A stretch of 64,000 bases of DNA from Actinomycetospora soli (GCF_021026295.1 NZ_JAJNDA010000006.1:62001-126000); one strand, 5' to 3'; positions 43,468 to 52,747 are shown, counted from the stretch's first letter. Numbers and translations: made by a program. Notes: a model not told the origin generated them from the letters alone.

Positions 43468-44820
43468 TTAGTTCTCAGGGGACGGCGCGAGCGTCGGTGC
43501 CATCGATGGTTGCGTTGGCTCGGCGCTGCGTGGGTCTTCGCCGGGGTCCGGAGCAAGGGTGATCGTCGGGTACGGGACGAACGAGGGGCGCGGTGGCGGA
43601 GGCGCACCCGTCGTCGGGAAGACCCGCCCGTTCGAGGCCGCCGGGGGTGCGACGGACAGCGGGGCCGGAGCCGGGACCGGGGCCGCTCCGGGTGGGGGCG
43701 GGACCGCGAAGGTCGGCATGTCGAAGCCGAAGCGGGGTGGCGGCTGGCTCGGCGCCGCTCCCCCGCCGCCGGGGCGCGGGGCGGACGGCTGCTCGGTCAC
43801 CGGCCCTCCCCCGACCTCGGTGACCAGCGGCGCGCCTCCCGCCGCGAGCAGCCCGGCGACCGGCACGGCCGCGGCGAAGGCGAGAGCGGCGCTGCCCGAG
43901 GACAGACCGGCGAACACCCCGGCCCGGGCGGCCGGCGGCCACCAGGCCCGGGTCGAGCGGGCGGGCACGGCGGCCGCGACGTGCTGGAGGCTGGCGGCCC
44001 TGAGCCAGCGCGGGGTCGGGAGGAGGACCGGCGTCGCGCCCAGCAGGGTCCGCGGGTTCACGGCGTCGGCGCGGTCGGCGGTGCAGGTCGGGCAGAGGTC
44101 GATGTGGCGGGCGGTGCGCTTGCGCCACAGGACGGTGACCTCGCCGTCCCACCGCGCGACGAGCGCGGTGAGCTCCGGGCAGCGCGACCGGCCGGCGCGG
44201 GCCCGTCGGGCGAGCAGGAGCGCGGCGAGGCTGCGCTCGAAGGTGGCGCGGGCGCGGTTGAGCAGGGTCGTCGTGTTCGTCAGGGACAGGCCGAGGGCGG
44301 CCGCGACCTCCGGGCCGTCGAGCTCCTGGTGGTAGTGCAGGGCGAGGGCGGCGCGGTCGCGGTCGGGCAGCCCGCGCGACGCGTCCCCCACGAGCTCGGC
44401 GAGCTCCCGCCGCGAGGCGTGGGTGGACGGGTCGGGCGCGGGGCCGGGGCGGTCGGGCAGGTCGTCGGTGACCAGTTCACGACGGTCGGCGCGGCGTCGT
44501 CGGGAGACGTCGTGCCGGGCGATCGCGTAGAGCCAGGCGCGCAACGCCGACGGGTCGCGCAGCTGGTGCAGGCGCGTGGCCGCCGTGTGGAACACCTCCT
44601 GGACGCAGTCGGCCGCGGCCTCCCGGTCGCGGAGCAGCCCGAGGGCGAAGCGGAAGAGCGCATCGCCGTACCGGTCGTACACGGCGGCGAGGTCGGCCGT
44701 CCGCACGAGCTCGGCGTCGTCCCGGTGCGCCCGCGGCGCCGGGATGCCGACCGGCACCGTCACCAGCGGCTCGATCCAGCCCAGCGGCAACGACTGCGAA
44801 TCGGTCTCCGCGCTCACCAC
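43468..44820 (-). CDS. ECF sigma factor fused to zinc anti-sigma domain and membrane tail
   Basis: A 450-residue fusion. Sigma2 spans about 45-110 (AAVYDRYGDALFRFALGLLR, CVQEVFHTAATRLHQLRDPS) and sigma4 about 150-200 (LPDRDRAALALHYHQELDGP, EVAAALGLSLTNTTTLLNRA). It continues with a zinc-binding anti-sigma-like motif, His239-x3-Cys243-x2-Cys246 in RHIDLCPTC. One predicted membrane helix follows at about 303-330, and the last ~120 residues are extremely Pro-rich. Sigma and its likely inhibitor are thus on one membrane-bound chain, so release would need proteolysis or a conformational switch. A 13-base-pair hairpin lies 67 bases upstream. One iterated-motif copy encodes FPTTG in the tail. Confidence 0.85.
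   Translation of the reverse strand: MVSAETDSQSLPLGWIEPLVTVPVGIPAPRAHRDDAELVRTADLAAVYDRYGDALFRFALGLLRDREAAADCVQEVFHTAATRLHQLRDPSALRAWLYAIARHDVSRRRRADRRELVTDDLPDRPGPAPDPSTHASRRELAELVGDASRGLPDRDRAALALHYHQELDGPEVAAALGLSLTNTTTLLNRARATFERSLAALLLARRARAGRSRCPELTALVARWDGEVTVLWRKRTARHIDLCPTCTADRADAVNPRTLLGATPVLLPTPRWLRAASLQHVAAAVPARSTRAWWPPAARAGVFAGLSSGSAALAFAAAVPVAGLLAAGGAPLVTEVGGGPVTEQPSAPRPGGGGAAPSQPPPRFGFDMPTFAVPPPPGAAPVPAPAPLSVAPPAASNGRVFPTTGAPPPPRPSFVPYPTITLAPDPGEDPRSAEPTQPSMAPTLAPSPEN
43607..43620 (-). repeat. Iterated 14-base motif, copy in the ECF sigma gene
   Basis: Exact copy on the minus strand in the low-complexity tail, encoding FPTTG and extended as CTTCCCGACGACGGGTGCG. Confidence 0.7.
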
Positions 44821-44886
44821 ACCCCCGCTCTCCGCCGCGTCCCCGGCCGCTCATCGATGACGGCGCAGTGACTGTTTCGTCGGACG

Positions 44887-44922
44887 ACCGGCTCCGTCGC
44901 CGCGGACGACGACGGAGCCGGT
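44887..44922. terminator. Hairpin between sigma factor and DUF1801 genes
   Basis: Arms ACCGGCTCCGTCG and CGACGGAGCCGGT pair perfectly over 13 bases with a 10-base loop. It may end the DUF1801 transcript or regulate the sigma gene starting 67 bases further on. Confidence 0.6.
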
Positions 44923-45043
44923 GCCGGACGAGGCGAGCCGGTCCCCCCGGCCGGCCACGCGGCTCGTCAGGAACCGGAGGCGGACCGGGGACCCGTCGTC
45001 ACACTTTCCGAGACGACCGACGCGACCGACTCGGTCGCACGAC

Positions 45044-45460
45044 TCAGACCTGCCCCTCACCGCCCACGGCGACGGCCCGTCGCACCACGTCGGCGAACGC
45101 CGACAGGTCGAGGTCCCCGGCGCGGCGGACACGGATGCAGCTCCGACCCACCGAGACCGCCCCGAGCGCCGCCGCATGAATCTCGGGCAGGTACCACCCG
45201 TCGTCGACCGCGCTCACGAAGACGCTCAGGTGCTTGCTGCCGCCGCGCAGGGAGACCAGGTCGGCGTCGCCCTCCCGCCCCGAGGCGTAGCGGTAGTGGA
45301 AGGCGCCGTACCCGAGCAGGGCGACTCGCCGGGTCGGCGGGAGGAGCTCCGGCGCGACGTCCGCGACGGTCGCGTGGACCTCCCGCGCGATGGTCGCCTG
45401 CTCGTCGCGCAGGTCGGCCAGGAACGACGCGAGGTCCGATCCGTCCGCCTCGTCCGTCAT
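45044..45460 (-). CDS. DUF1801 (YdhG-like) protein
   Basis: A 138-residue cytoplasmic protein of the DUF1801/YdhG fold. The conserved core is LGYGAFHYRYASGREGDADL, KHLSVFVSAVDDGWYLPEIH and GRSCIRVRRAGDLDLSAFAD, where the last matches the family's small basic CIRF-like strand. Related Bacillus YdhG has been proposed as an iron chaperone, but most members are uncharacterised. It is monocistronic, with a hairpin 120 bases downstream. Confidence 0.8.
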   Translation of the reverse strand: MTDEADGSDLASFLADLRDEQATIAREVHATVADVAPELLPPTRRVALLGYGAFHYRYASGREGDADLVSLRGGSKHLSVFVSAVDDGWYLPEIHAAALGAVSVGRSCIRVRRAGDLDLSAFADVVRRAVAVGGEGQV

Positions 45461-45741
45461 GGCGCGACCCTAGGACCGACGCCTCGACGTGGCACCGCGA
45501 CTGCCTGCTCCGGCCGGACCCCTGCCCCGTCCGGTGCGCTCCCGTCAGTCCCGGGCGAGCCGACCAGGGATCGTCGGATGCTGCTCGTGCACAGGTAAGC
45601 GCTTCAGGCTGGGCTGTTCGTGTGAAGATCGAGGTGGGATCCTGGTCAAGCGTGACGGTTCGTCAGATCCACTCGATCACCGCTCTACCGACCGCCCGGG
45701 CAGCTCCGTCCGCGCGGCGGCTCCTGGTGAGGACACGTTCC

Positions 45742-46296
45742 ATGACGCAGCAGGTCCCCCCGTACGCCTCCCCCGAGCAGCCCGCGCCGGGCTACGCGCC
45801 CGCCCCGCCGGCGCCTATCCGGACCAACACGATGGCGATCCTGTCGATCGTCTTCGCGTTCGTGTTCTCCCCGCTCGGCATCGTCTTCGGCATCATCGGC
45901 CGCAAGCAGGCGGTGGAGCGTCACGAGAACGGCCGCGGCCTCGCGACCGTGGGCATGTGGCTCTCGATCGCGTTCGTGCTGATCGGCATCGCCACCGCCG
46001 TCCTCGTCGGCGTCATGGCCGCCTCCGTGGCCAGCCAGGTCTCGCAGCTGCCCCAGGCCCCCTCCGCCTCCCAGTCGGCCCCGGCCACGCCGGTCGTGAC
46101 CCCCGACCAGCTCGCCCCCGAGGTCGCCGCCCAGACCGCCGCGCAGGACGTGACCTGCCCCGAGCCGCTGCCCGGTCAGGTCGGCGCCACCACCACGTGC
46201 ACCGGCACCGTCGACGGCGAGCCCGCCCAGTTCGGCGTCACCGTCAACGCCGTGGACGGCTCCCAGGTCGGCTTCCAGATCGTCAAGATCAGCTGA
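45742..46296 (+). CDS. DUF4190 plus DUF4333 membrane protein
   Basis: A 184-residue protein with a Pro/Ala/Tyr-rich N-terminus (QQVPPYASPEQPAPGYAPAP), two DUF4190 helices (TMAILSIVFAFVFSPLGIVF and VGMWLSIAFVLIGIATAVLV), and an extracytoplasmic DUF4333 domain with two Cys that probably form a disulfide (DVTCPEPLPGQVGATTTCTG, then AVDGSQVGFQIVKIS). The same outer domain ends the Ser/Thr kinase at 58467, where Cys spacing and the final strand agree. The ATG at 45742 gives the usual start. Function of DUF4333 is unknown; it may bind a cell-wall ligand. Confidence 0.82.
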   Translation: MTQQVPPYASPEQPAPGYAPAPPAPIRTNTMAILSIVFAFVFSPLGIVFGIIGRKQAVERHENGRGLATVGMWLSIAFVLIGIATAVLVGVMAASVASQVSQLPQAPSASQSAPATPVVTPDQLAPEVAAQTAAQDVTCPEPLPGQVGATTTCTGTVDGEPAQFGVTVNAVDGSQVGFQIVKIS

Positions 46297-46475
46297 GGTC
46301 GACCGGCCCGGGACGAGTGCGGCGATCTGCGTCAGGTCCGGCGCACATCGCCGCACTCGGTGGGCACCGGAACCCGGCGGCCGTTTGCCGAGCGCGGATG
46401 CCGTCCACCCCGAGGCATCCGCCCGGCGCGATCTTCGTGCGTAGCCGGGCTCCCGACGATCCCGGAGGTCCACCG

Positions 46476-46748
46476 ATGGACGCTGCGCCCGACGCCGACG
46501 TGATGATCAGCCTGCTGCGCCACCTCGACGAGCACCTCGGCGACTCCCAGGTCGAGAGCGGCGCCGACGTCCCGCCGCCGGGCTGGACCGTCAACGGCAC
46601 CGAGGTCGACCCCGAGCAGCGCTTCCGCGTGATCACCGAGGCGAACGACGCCGGATACATCCAGATCACCCACCAGGACCGGTTCCCCCTGCCCACCGGG
46701 ATCACGCCGGAGGGCCGCCAGTTGGCGCGCCGCGAGAGCGGCAGCTGA
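46476..46748 (+). CDS. Small acidic hypothetical protein
   Basis: A 90-residue protein starting MDAAPDADVMISLLRHLDEH, with CC-GGAGG placed six bases before the ATG, an excellent ribosome binding site. It continues VDPEQRFRVITEANDAGYIQ and FPLPTGITPEGRQLARRESG, a pattern like a small winged-helix domain ending in an ITPEGR wing. No catalytic or metal residues are evident. It is alone between divergent or convergent neighbours. Family not recognised. Confidence 0.6.
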   Translation: MDAAPDADVMISLLRHLDEHLGDSQVESGADVPPPGWTVNGTEVDPEQRFRVITEANDAGYIQITHQDRFPLPTGITPEGRQLARRESGS

Positions 46749-46803
46749 CCGACGGCGCCGGTCCGGCGTCGCCACGGCGCGGATCGTGGCCGACGTCCGG
46801 GGC

Positions 46804-49800
46804 TCACCACTGCCCCATCCCCAGTGGCAGCTCGACGTCCTCCCCGTCGAGCACGGCCCCGACCCGAGCCGCGGCCTCCGCCCACGGCGTCCAGCCCAGC
46901 CCGGTGGCCAGCTTCTCCGCGGCCGCGACGTCGGTCCGCGCCGTGGCGTGGTCGCCGAGCACCATCGCCGCGAGCCCGGCGAAGAGCGCCGCCGGACCGG
47001 TGACCACTGCGCCGTAGCCGAGGATCACGACGGCGTCCGGGTCGGCCGGGAGCTCGGCGCGGACCAGCGCCGCGGTCTCGCGGTCGTGCAGGCTGACGGC
47101 GGCGCTCGCGGCCATGCACAGCGCGGGTCGGTCGAACAGTCGGCTCGCGGTGGCGGCCCGTCGCTCACGGAAGGCCGCCAGCAGTTCACAGGCTTCCCGA
47201 CGATGCCCGGAGCGGGCCCGCGCGACCGCGGCGGCCGCCGCCCACGCCGGGATGGTCGGGTTCTGCGCGGCGGCGCCGACGGCGAGGTCGCCCAGGGTGT
47301 CGGCGGTGCCGGTCATCCAGGCCGAGATCATGAGGTGCACGCCGAAGGCCGGGAGCGCGTCGCCGACGCCGAGCTCCTGCCCGAGTTCGAGCGACGCCTG
47401 GGCCGCGGCGCGGGCCTCGTCGTAGGACCCGCGGGCGAGCAGCAACGCCGACTCGAGCACCTGCGCCGCCCAGATCAGCCGCGGCCGGTGCCAGCGGCGG
47501 GCCTCGACGGCGAGCGTCTCGCGCAGGCCGAGGGCCCGTGCGACGTCGCCGGCACCCAGCGCCGCGGTGAGCAGGAGCTCGGTGGCGTCGAGGACGATCG
47601 TGGGGTCGCCGGTGCGCAGCGCGAGGTCGAGGGCGTCGCCCGCGAGGGCCAGCCGTCGTGCTGCGGGCTCGGGACCCTCGACGAGCTGGCGGACCTCCAG
47701 CGCGCGGGCGCGGGCCCGCACCGCCACCGTCGCCCCGGGGGTCGCGGCCCGGTCGCGCAGCTCGGCGACCAGGTCGGGTCGCGCGACCCCGGCCAGCGAC
47801 TCCTCGCGGACCAGCGCGACGAGCAGCTCGAACCGCTCCCGCGGCGGCAGCGCCACCGCCTCCGCACGGTGCAGCCGGGCGAGCCGCCGCCGGTCCCCGG
47901 AGACGGTCCGGCCCAGGGCCTCGTCCCCCACCGCGGCCTTCACGACGAGGCCCGGGTCGCCGTCGGCGCGCGCGAGAGCGGCGTCGAGGAGGTCGTCCGC
48001 CTCCTCGGACCGCCCGAGTCCGGCCAGCACGAGGCCCCGGTGGACGTCGACGACGGGGTCGTCCTCGCGCCCGCACGCGTCCAACAGCTCCAGCGCCTCG
48101 GCGAGGGCGCGGCGCTCGTAGGCGAGCACCCCCGCGTCGCGGCGCGCGAGCCCGACCTGCTCGGCCGGCAGCCCGGCGCCGAGGACGTGGCGCAGGCGGA
48201 CGTAGGCGTCGTCCTCGGGCTGCGGGTGGTCGAGCCGCGCGCGGTGCAGCTCGCGCGCCAGCGTGGTGGGCACGGACTCGCGGACCGCGGTCGCGACGAG
48301 GTCGTGGCGCAGGTCGACCCGCTCGCCGTCGACGGCGGTCAGTCCGGGCGCGGCCGCCCGCAGGTCCTCCACGACGTCGAGCCCGCGCCGGCCGAGCACG
48401 GCGGCCAGGGCCGGGGTCGGGACCGGACGCAGGACCGCCAGCGCCTCGATCGCGCGCCGCGCCTCGGGCGCGAGGGCGTTCAGCTGGTGGTCGAACACGG
48501 CGCGCAGCCGGTCAGGCACCCGACCGACCGCCTCCAGCGCCGCGGTCTCGTCGGGGGCGCCGGCGAGGACGTCGAGCAGGGCGGCGACGTGCAGCGGGTG
48601 CCCGCCGGCCCGACTCGCGACCAGCTCGGCCACCCGCACCACGGCCCCGTCGGGAAGGCCGGTGAGGCGGGCCCGTGCCAACGCGACGACCGCCTCGGGG
48701 TCGAGCTCGGTGAGCGGGAGGAAGATCGCGGCCGCGTCGCGCACCAGGTCGGCGCGGCAGGCGCTCCAGTCGGGGCGGACGACGACGTCGGGCACGCGGG
48801 CCGCGACGAGGACGACGACCTCGGGCGGCAGCCCCTGGCGCACGAGCCCGGTCAGGGCGCCGAGCGAGGCGGAGTCGGCGCGGTGGGCGTCGTCGAGGGT
48901 GACCAGCACCGGCCCGTCGGCGGCGAGCTCGGCGAGCCGGCGGCGCACCCACGGCACGGGTGCTCCCGCGGGACCGTCCGGCGGCGGGCCGAGGGCCTCG
49001 ACCCACGCCGTCAGCGGGGTCGCGCCCTCGTCCCACGCGCCGCGCAGGACCCGGCCGGATGCGGCCTCGCGGACCGCGGCGAGCAGGGTGGACTTCCCGA
49101 TGCCCGCCTCGCCCTCGACGACGACGAGCCGCCCCTGGGTGTCCTCGTCGCCCGTGGCCGCCGCGATGGCGGCGAGCTGGGCCTCGCGCCCGACGATCCG
49201 CCGTCGGGGACGACCCGACGTCGGGACGGCGGCGGCGCGGTCGAGGAGCACCCGGCGGTAGGCCTCGCGCAGCTCCTCCCCCGGCCCGACGCCGAGCTCC
49301 TCGGCCAGGTGCCGGCGCGCGGCGAGGAAGGCCTCGACGGCGTCGCGGGGCCGGCCCGCGGCGTGGAGAGCGGTGACGAGCAGGGCGTGCCAGGCCTCGC
49401 GGTCGGGGGCCTCGAGGGCGAGGGGCGCGACGGCGTCGACGGCCTCGAGCGCTCGTCCGAGGCCGAGCAGGGCGCGGACGCGGACCTCGAGGACGTGCTG
49501 GTGGCGGGCGAGGGTGTGCTCGCGGAGGAGGTCGAGGCGCGGGGTCGAGACGCCGGGCCACGGCGGCCCGGTCCACTCGGCGAGGGCGCCGTCGGCGGCG
49601 GCGAGCATGGTCGCGGGGTCCTCGGCGGCGAGGGCGACGCCGGCGAGGCGGTGGAAGCGGCAGTGGTCGACGCGCTCGGGGTCGAGGTGCAGCGTGTACG
49701 CGCCGGTCGCGGAGGAGAGCTGCTCGCGCGGTATGCCGAGCCAGTCGCGGAGCCGGGTGGTGCGCGTGTGGAGGGTCGGGCCGGGGTTCCGCGGGGCCTT

Positions 49801-49968
49801 CCCGTCGGCCCACAGGTCGGCCGCGAGGGTGTCGAGCATGACCGGCGTGCGGGGCGAGGACGCGAGCAGGACGAGCAGCGCCTGCATCGCCGCACTCGTC
49901 GGGCTCCGCTCACCGGTGCCGTCGTCCACGGCTACACGGCCGAGGAGATGCACCCACAGGTCACCCAT
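46804..49968 (-). CDS. BTAD/SARP-type regulator with AAA ATPase and TPR array
   Basis: A 1054-residue regulator. Order: OmpR-like winged helix at about 1-95 (VHLLGRVAVDDGTGERSPTS, LDTLAADLWADGKAPRNPGP), bacterial transcriptional activation domain at about 95-235 (YTLHLDPERVDHCRFHRLAG, EAVEAFLAARRHLAEELGVG), AAA-type ATPase with Walker A GEAGIGKST near 290 and a Walker B strand VLVTLDDAHRADSASLGALT, and a long TPR-like helical array to the C-terminus. Such proteins (AfsR type) activate secondary-metabolism or stress genes. The ATG at 49968 is preferred over an upstream start at 50028 because GGGGGGC precedes it and homology begins there. No biosynthetic cluster is adjacent. Confidence 0.88.
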   Translation of the reverse strand: MGDLWVHLLGRVAVDDGTGERSPTSAAMQALLVLLASSPRTPVMLDTLAADLWADGKAPRNPGPTLHTRTTRLRDWLGIPREQLSSATGAYTLHLDPERVDHCRFHRLAGVALAAEDPATMLAAADGALAEWTGPPWPGVSTPRLDLLREHTLARHQHVLEVRVRALLGLGRALEAVDAVAPLALEAPDREAWHALLVTALHAAGRPRDAVEAFLAARRHLAEELGVGPGEELREAYRRVLLDRAAAVPTSGRPRRRIVGREAQLAAIAAATGDEDTQGRLVVVEGEAGIGKSTLLAAVREAASGRVLRGAWDEGATPLTAWVEALGPPPDGPAGAPVPWVRRRLAELAADGPVLVTLDDAHRADSASLGALTGLVRQGLPPEVVVLVAARVPDVVVRPDWSACRADLVRDAAAIFLPLTELDPEAVVALARARLTGLPDGAVVRVAELVASRAGGHPLHVAALLDVLAGAPDETAALEAVGRVPDRLRAVFDHQLNALAPEARRAIEALAVLRPVPTPALAAVLGRRGLDVVEDLRAAAPGLTAVDGERVDLRHDLVATAVRESVPTTLARELHRARLDHPQPEDDAYVRLRHVLGAGLPAEQVGLARRDAGVLAYERRALAEALELLDACGREDDPVVDVHRGLVLAGLGRSEEADDLLDAALARADGDPGLVVKAAVGDEALGRTVSGDRRRLARLHRAEAVALPPRERFELLVALVREESLAGVARPDLVAELRDRAATPGATVAVRARARALEVRQLVEGPEPAARRLALAGDALDLALRTGDPTIVLDATELLLTAALGAGDVARALGLRETLAVEARRWHRPRLIWAAQVLESALLLARGSYDEARAAAQASLELGQELGVGDALPAFGVHLMISAWMTGTADTLGDLAVGAAAQNPTIPAWAAAAAVARARSGHRREACELLAAFRERRAATASRLFDRPALCMAASAAVSLHDRETAALVRAELPADPDAVVILGYGAVVTGPAALFAGLAAMVLGDHATARTDVAAAEKLATGLGWTPWAEAAARVGAVLDGEDVELPLGMGQW

Positions 49969-50147
49969 ACGCCCCCCTGAACTGCTCAACGGCCCCCCAC
50001 CGTCTGGCCGACAGTAGTTCACAGGCACGTCACAGGCGACAGATCACGTGAATGGGGCAGCAGGTTCGCGACCTCGATCGACTGTGTGTGATCAGTCCGG
50101 CTCCGGATGTAAGCGACCCGAAAGCCACCCGGAGTGGGCTGGGCGCC

Positions 50148-50738
50148 GTGACCGTGGAGGAGCCGAGGTCGGCCGTCGAGTTCGACGTGCTCGACCGCCT
50201 CCTGGCCGACCGCGCCGCGCCGCTCCTCGCCGCGCGCCGCGCGGACGTGATCGCCTGGCTCGCCTCCCCGCACCGGGGCCCCGGACCGGGCGGCACCCGC
50301 GCGCTCGTCGAGGTCCTCCGCGTCCTCGGCCCCACCCCGGTGCTCGAGCGGGCCTGGCTGCGCTGGATCGAGGAGGGGCGCTTCGACGGTCATCCCGACG
50401 ACGAGGGCGGCGCGACCGCCCGCGACCTCGTGGAGGGCCTGCACGCCTGCGTCGAGCACCAGGTGTTCGGGGAGGACCACGCGTTGGTGCACGGGGCGCT
50501 GGTGCACTGGTCGGGGTTGCTGCGCAGCGCCGAGCCGGACCGTCGGCGTCGCGGGTTCGACGCGGTCGTCGCCGTGGTGGAGAGCGGGCGGCCGTTCCCG
50601 ACGGCGTTGCCGCAGGTGGTGGAACGGGCGCTGCGCGGTGACCGGTCGGAGGAGGCGGCACGGCTGCGGGCCGGGGTGGACGCACTGTTCCGACGAGACG
50701 CCCAGGACAGCGGATCACAACCGCCCGGGAACACGTGA
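50148..50738 (+). CDS. Hypothetical protein divergent from the BTAD regulator
   Basis: A 196-residue alpha-helical, Ala/Leu/Arg-rich protein: VEFDVLDRLLADRAAPLLAA, HRGPGPGGTRALVEVLRVLG, GEDHALVHGALVHWSGLLRS, RRRRGFDAVVAVVESGRPFP. It has the feel of a HEAT- or ARM-like solenoid. The start is uncertain: GTG at 50148 begins good protein-like sequence, while ATG at 50052 would add 32 less convincing residues. It precedes the coiled-coil gene by about 117 bases on the same strand. No family recognised. Confidence 0.6.
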   Translation: MTVEEPRSAVEFDVLDRLLADRAAPLLAARRADVIAWLASPHRGPGPGGTRALVEVLRVLGPTPVLERAWLRWIEEGRFDGHPDDEGGATARDLVEGLHACVEHQVFGEDHALVHGALVHWSGLLRSAEPDRRRRGFDAVVAVVESGRPFPTALPQVVERALRGDRSEEAARLRAGVDALFRRDAQDSGSQPPGNT

Positions 50739-50855
50739 CCGTGGCCCCGTCGGGACTGCCGTCACTCCTCCGGCCCAGCAGAGCCGCCCTCTCGGCCCAA
50801 CCGGTGTGACCCGTCGTCAGGAAAGGATCCTTGCCGTCGCAGCGAGGGGGTACGG

Positions 50856-52619
50856 GTGAGCGAGGGCGATCTCAGGCCGGTGGCGCGGAAGGTCGACAGC
50901 ATCGAGGGGCGGGTGAAGAGGCTCGACGGCGCCGTCGGCACGGTGGCGCGGGGCGTCGGGGACGTGCAGTCGTCGGTGGCCCACCTGAGCTTGAAGCTCG
51001 GCGCGGTCGACACGGCCGTCGCCGGGGTGAGCGGCGCGCTCTCGACGCTCGAGGGGCACCAGGAGAAGACGCTCGACGAGGTCCGCAGCCTGCACGCCGA
51101 CTTCCTCGAGTACCGGCGGCGGACCGAGCTCGCGCGGGCGAAGCAGGACGCCCAGACCGCTCTCATCGGCGTCCGGCAGGAGCTGGACACCGGGTACGGC
51201 CACTACGACCGCGTGCGGCGCAGCGCGATCGGCATGCTCCAGGCCATGGACGCCGGGCTGGTCTCCGACGCCGCCGTCCACGACCTCTCCGAGGAGCTGA
51301 TGCTGACCACGCCGGGCTACTGGCTCGCGCCCGCGCTGGTGGCGCTCGGGGGCTGGTTGGGCGAGGACCGGGGGCTCGTCGGGCGCGCGGTGGTGGAGGC
51401 CGCCGACCGGGACCCGGACAAGGCGGCGCTGTTCTTCATCCTCGTCCTGCAGCGCCATCGGCGGGAGGCGGCGGTGGCGCAGTGGGTCGCGCGCTACGTC
51501 GCGCAGCGGGACCCGATGGCGCTCGCGCCCGAGTTCCGCATCGTGCTCGACGCGGCGACGACCGGTCTGCTCGGAGCGGCGCCGCAGGTGTCGGTGGCCG
51601 ACACGGTCGGGCGGTGGGTCGAGCAGTTGGGGACCCGCCCGCACCTCGCCGAGGCCCAGGTCCGGCGGTGGGGCGTGATGCTCCGGGGTCTGGACTCCCC
51701 GGCCCCCGACCTGCCCGCGCTCGAGGCGCACGCCGTCGGGTGGGAGCGGATGGCCGACCTGGCCCGACAGGCGACCGTGTTCGCGGGCGGACTGCGCTTC
51801 CTCGACGACGTGCTCGCCGCTCAGAGCCCACCCGACCGGTCCCTGACGAAGCGGGTCGACGCACTGCTCGAGCGACTGACCCGGGACTTCGACCGGGACG
51901 AGGCGCCGCTGCGACGTCGTGCCGAGCGCCTCGCCGCCATCGTCGAGCACGACGGCGACGCCGAGGCCGCCGACGCGGCGCGGGCGGCGACGACGCGGTC
52001 CGACGAGCCCGTCGACTTCCTCACCCTCGTCTCGGACGCGGCGCTCGGCGGCGAGGACGCGATCACGGTGCCGGCGCCGACACGGCGACTGGCCGTCGCG
52101 CTGTCGCGCTCGTGGGCCGCGGAGGCGGTGGACCGGATCCACGACCGCCTCGCCGAGGCACGCCCCCAGGGTGTCCGCCTCGTGCACGGCTCCTGGGCCG
52201 GTGTGCTCGACGAGTCGACGTCGACCGAGGACCTCGCCACCGGCGTGCGCGACCACTACGACCAGCTCACCGAGCGGGCGGTCGCCGCGGTGCGGCTGCT
52301 CCCCCGCGCGTGGCTCGCAGGCACCGCCGGGGTGCTGGCCGTCGCGCTCGGCGTCCTGGCGCTGGTCAACGGCCTCGTCGTCGTCGGCGTGATCGCGCTC
52401 GTGCTCGGCGTCGCGGGCGTCGTGTTCACCGTCGCCGAGTACCGGGCGATCCCGGGGCGTCGGGACCGCGCCGAGCAGGAGGGTCGCCTCACGGCCGTGA
52501 AGGCGGAACGCGACATCCGGCAGGCCGGCGACGAGGCGATGCTGTGGCTGGAGGACTTCGAGGCGTCGCTGGCCACGGCCGGGACGCTGCGCGACCGCCT
52601 CGCGACGGTCGAACCGTGA
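50856..52619 (+). CDS. Coiled-coil and helical membrane protein
   Basis: A 587-residue protein. Residues 5-115 are a coiled coil with regular repeats (VRKVDSIEGRVKRLDGAVGT, SVAHLSLKLGAVDTAVAGVS, TLDEVRSLHADFLEYRRRTE). The long middle is helical-repeat-like (GLVSDAAVHDLSEELMLTTP, AALFFILVLQRHRREAAVAQ). Two membrane helices lie at about 485-525 (LAGTAGVLAVALGVLALVNG, VIALVLGVAGVVFTVAEYRA), and the last ~55 residues are charged and cytoplasmic. It resembles scaffold proteins of cell-envelope or stress systems but has no assigned domain. The GTG start at 50856 follows GGGGGTACGG. Its stop overlaps the next small gene. Confidence 0.72.
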   Translation: MSEGDLRPVARKVDSIEGRVKRLDGAVGTVARGVGDVQSSVAHLSLKLGAVDTAVAGVSGALSTLEGHQEKTLDEVRSLHADFLEYRRRTELARAKQDAQTALIGVRQELDTGYGHYDRVRRSAIGMLQAMDAGLVSDAAVHDLSEELMLTTPGYWLAPALVALGGWLGEDRGLVGRAVVEAADRDPDKAALFFILVLQRHRREAAVAQWVARYVAQRDPMALAPEFRIVLDAATTGLLGAAPQVSVADTVGRWVEQLGTRPHLAEAQVRRWGVMLRGLDSPAPDLPALEAHAVGWERMADLARQATVFAGGLRFLDDVLAAQSPPDRSLTKRVDALLERLTRDFDRDEAPLRRRAERLAAIVEHDGDAEAADAARAATTRSDEPVDFLTLVSDAALGGEDAITVPAPTRRLAVALSRSWAAEAVDRIHDRLAEARPQGVRLVHGSWAGVLDESTSTEDLATGVRDHYDQLTERAVAAVRLLPRAWLAGTAGVLAVALGVLALVNGLVVVGVIALVLGVAGVVFTVAEYRAIPGRRDRAEQEGRLTAVKAERDIRQAGDEAMLWLEDFEASLATAGTLRDRLATVEP

Positions 52620-52747
52620 GCGCGCCCGACGAGCGGGCGCTCGACCCCGCCGACCCGCGGCTCGACGCGGTCCCGCTCCCGCCGCCGGAGCGGGAGCGCG
52701 CCGACCTGCCGCTCCCGGACTGGGACCCCCTGCCGCCCGAGGAGTGA
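52616..52747 (+). CDS. 43-residue Pro/acid-rich peptide, translationally coupled
   Basis: The GTG start overlaps the previous stop as GTGA, a strong sign of coupling. The product VSAPDERALDPADPRLDAVP continues with PLPPPERERADLPLPDWDPL and ends PPEE. It is Pro/Asp/Glu-rich and probably disordered, like a short binding tag or linear interaction motif (PLPDWDPLPPEE). Its coupling and bias suggest it is real and works with the coiled-coil membrane protein. Too short for family recognition. Confidence 0.6.
   Translation: MSAPDERALDPADPRLDAVPLPPPERERADLPLPDWDPLPPEE

Noticed and set aside
43451-43480. CCCCTGA/TCAGGGG inverted repeat as terminator of the sigma gene
   Set aside because: Stem of only seven with a long loop, and it overlaps the stop codon. 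Too weak to list.
46786-49980. A 1064-codon plus-strand open frame
   Set aside because: It is antisense to the BTAD/AAA regulator, which has clear Walker and BTAD motifs. Composition is typical of shadow frames in high-GC DNA.
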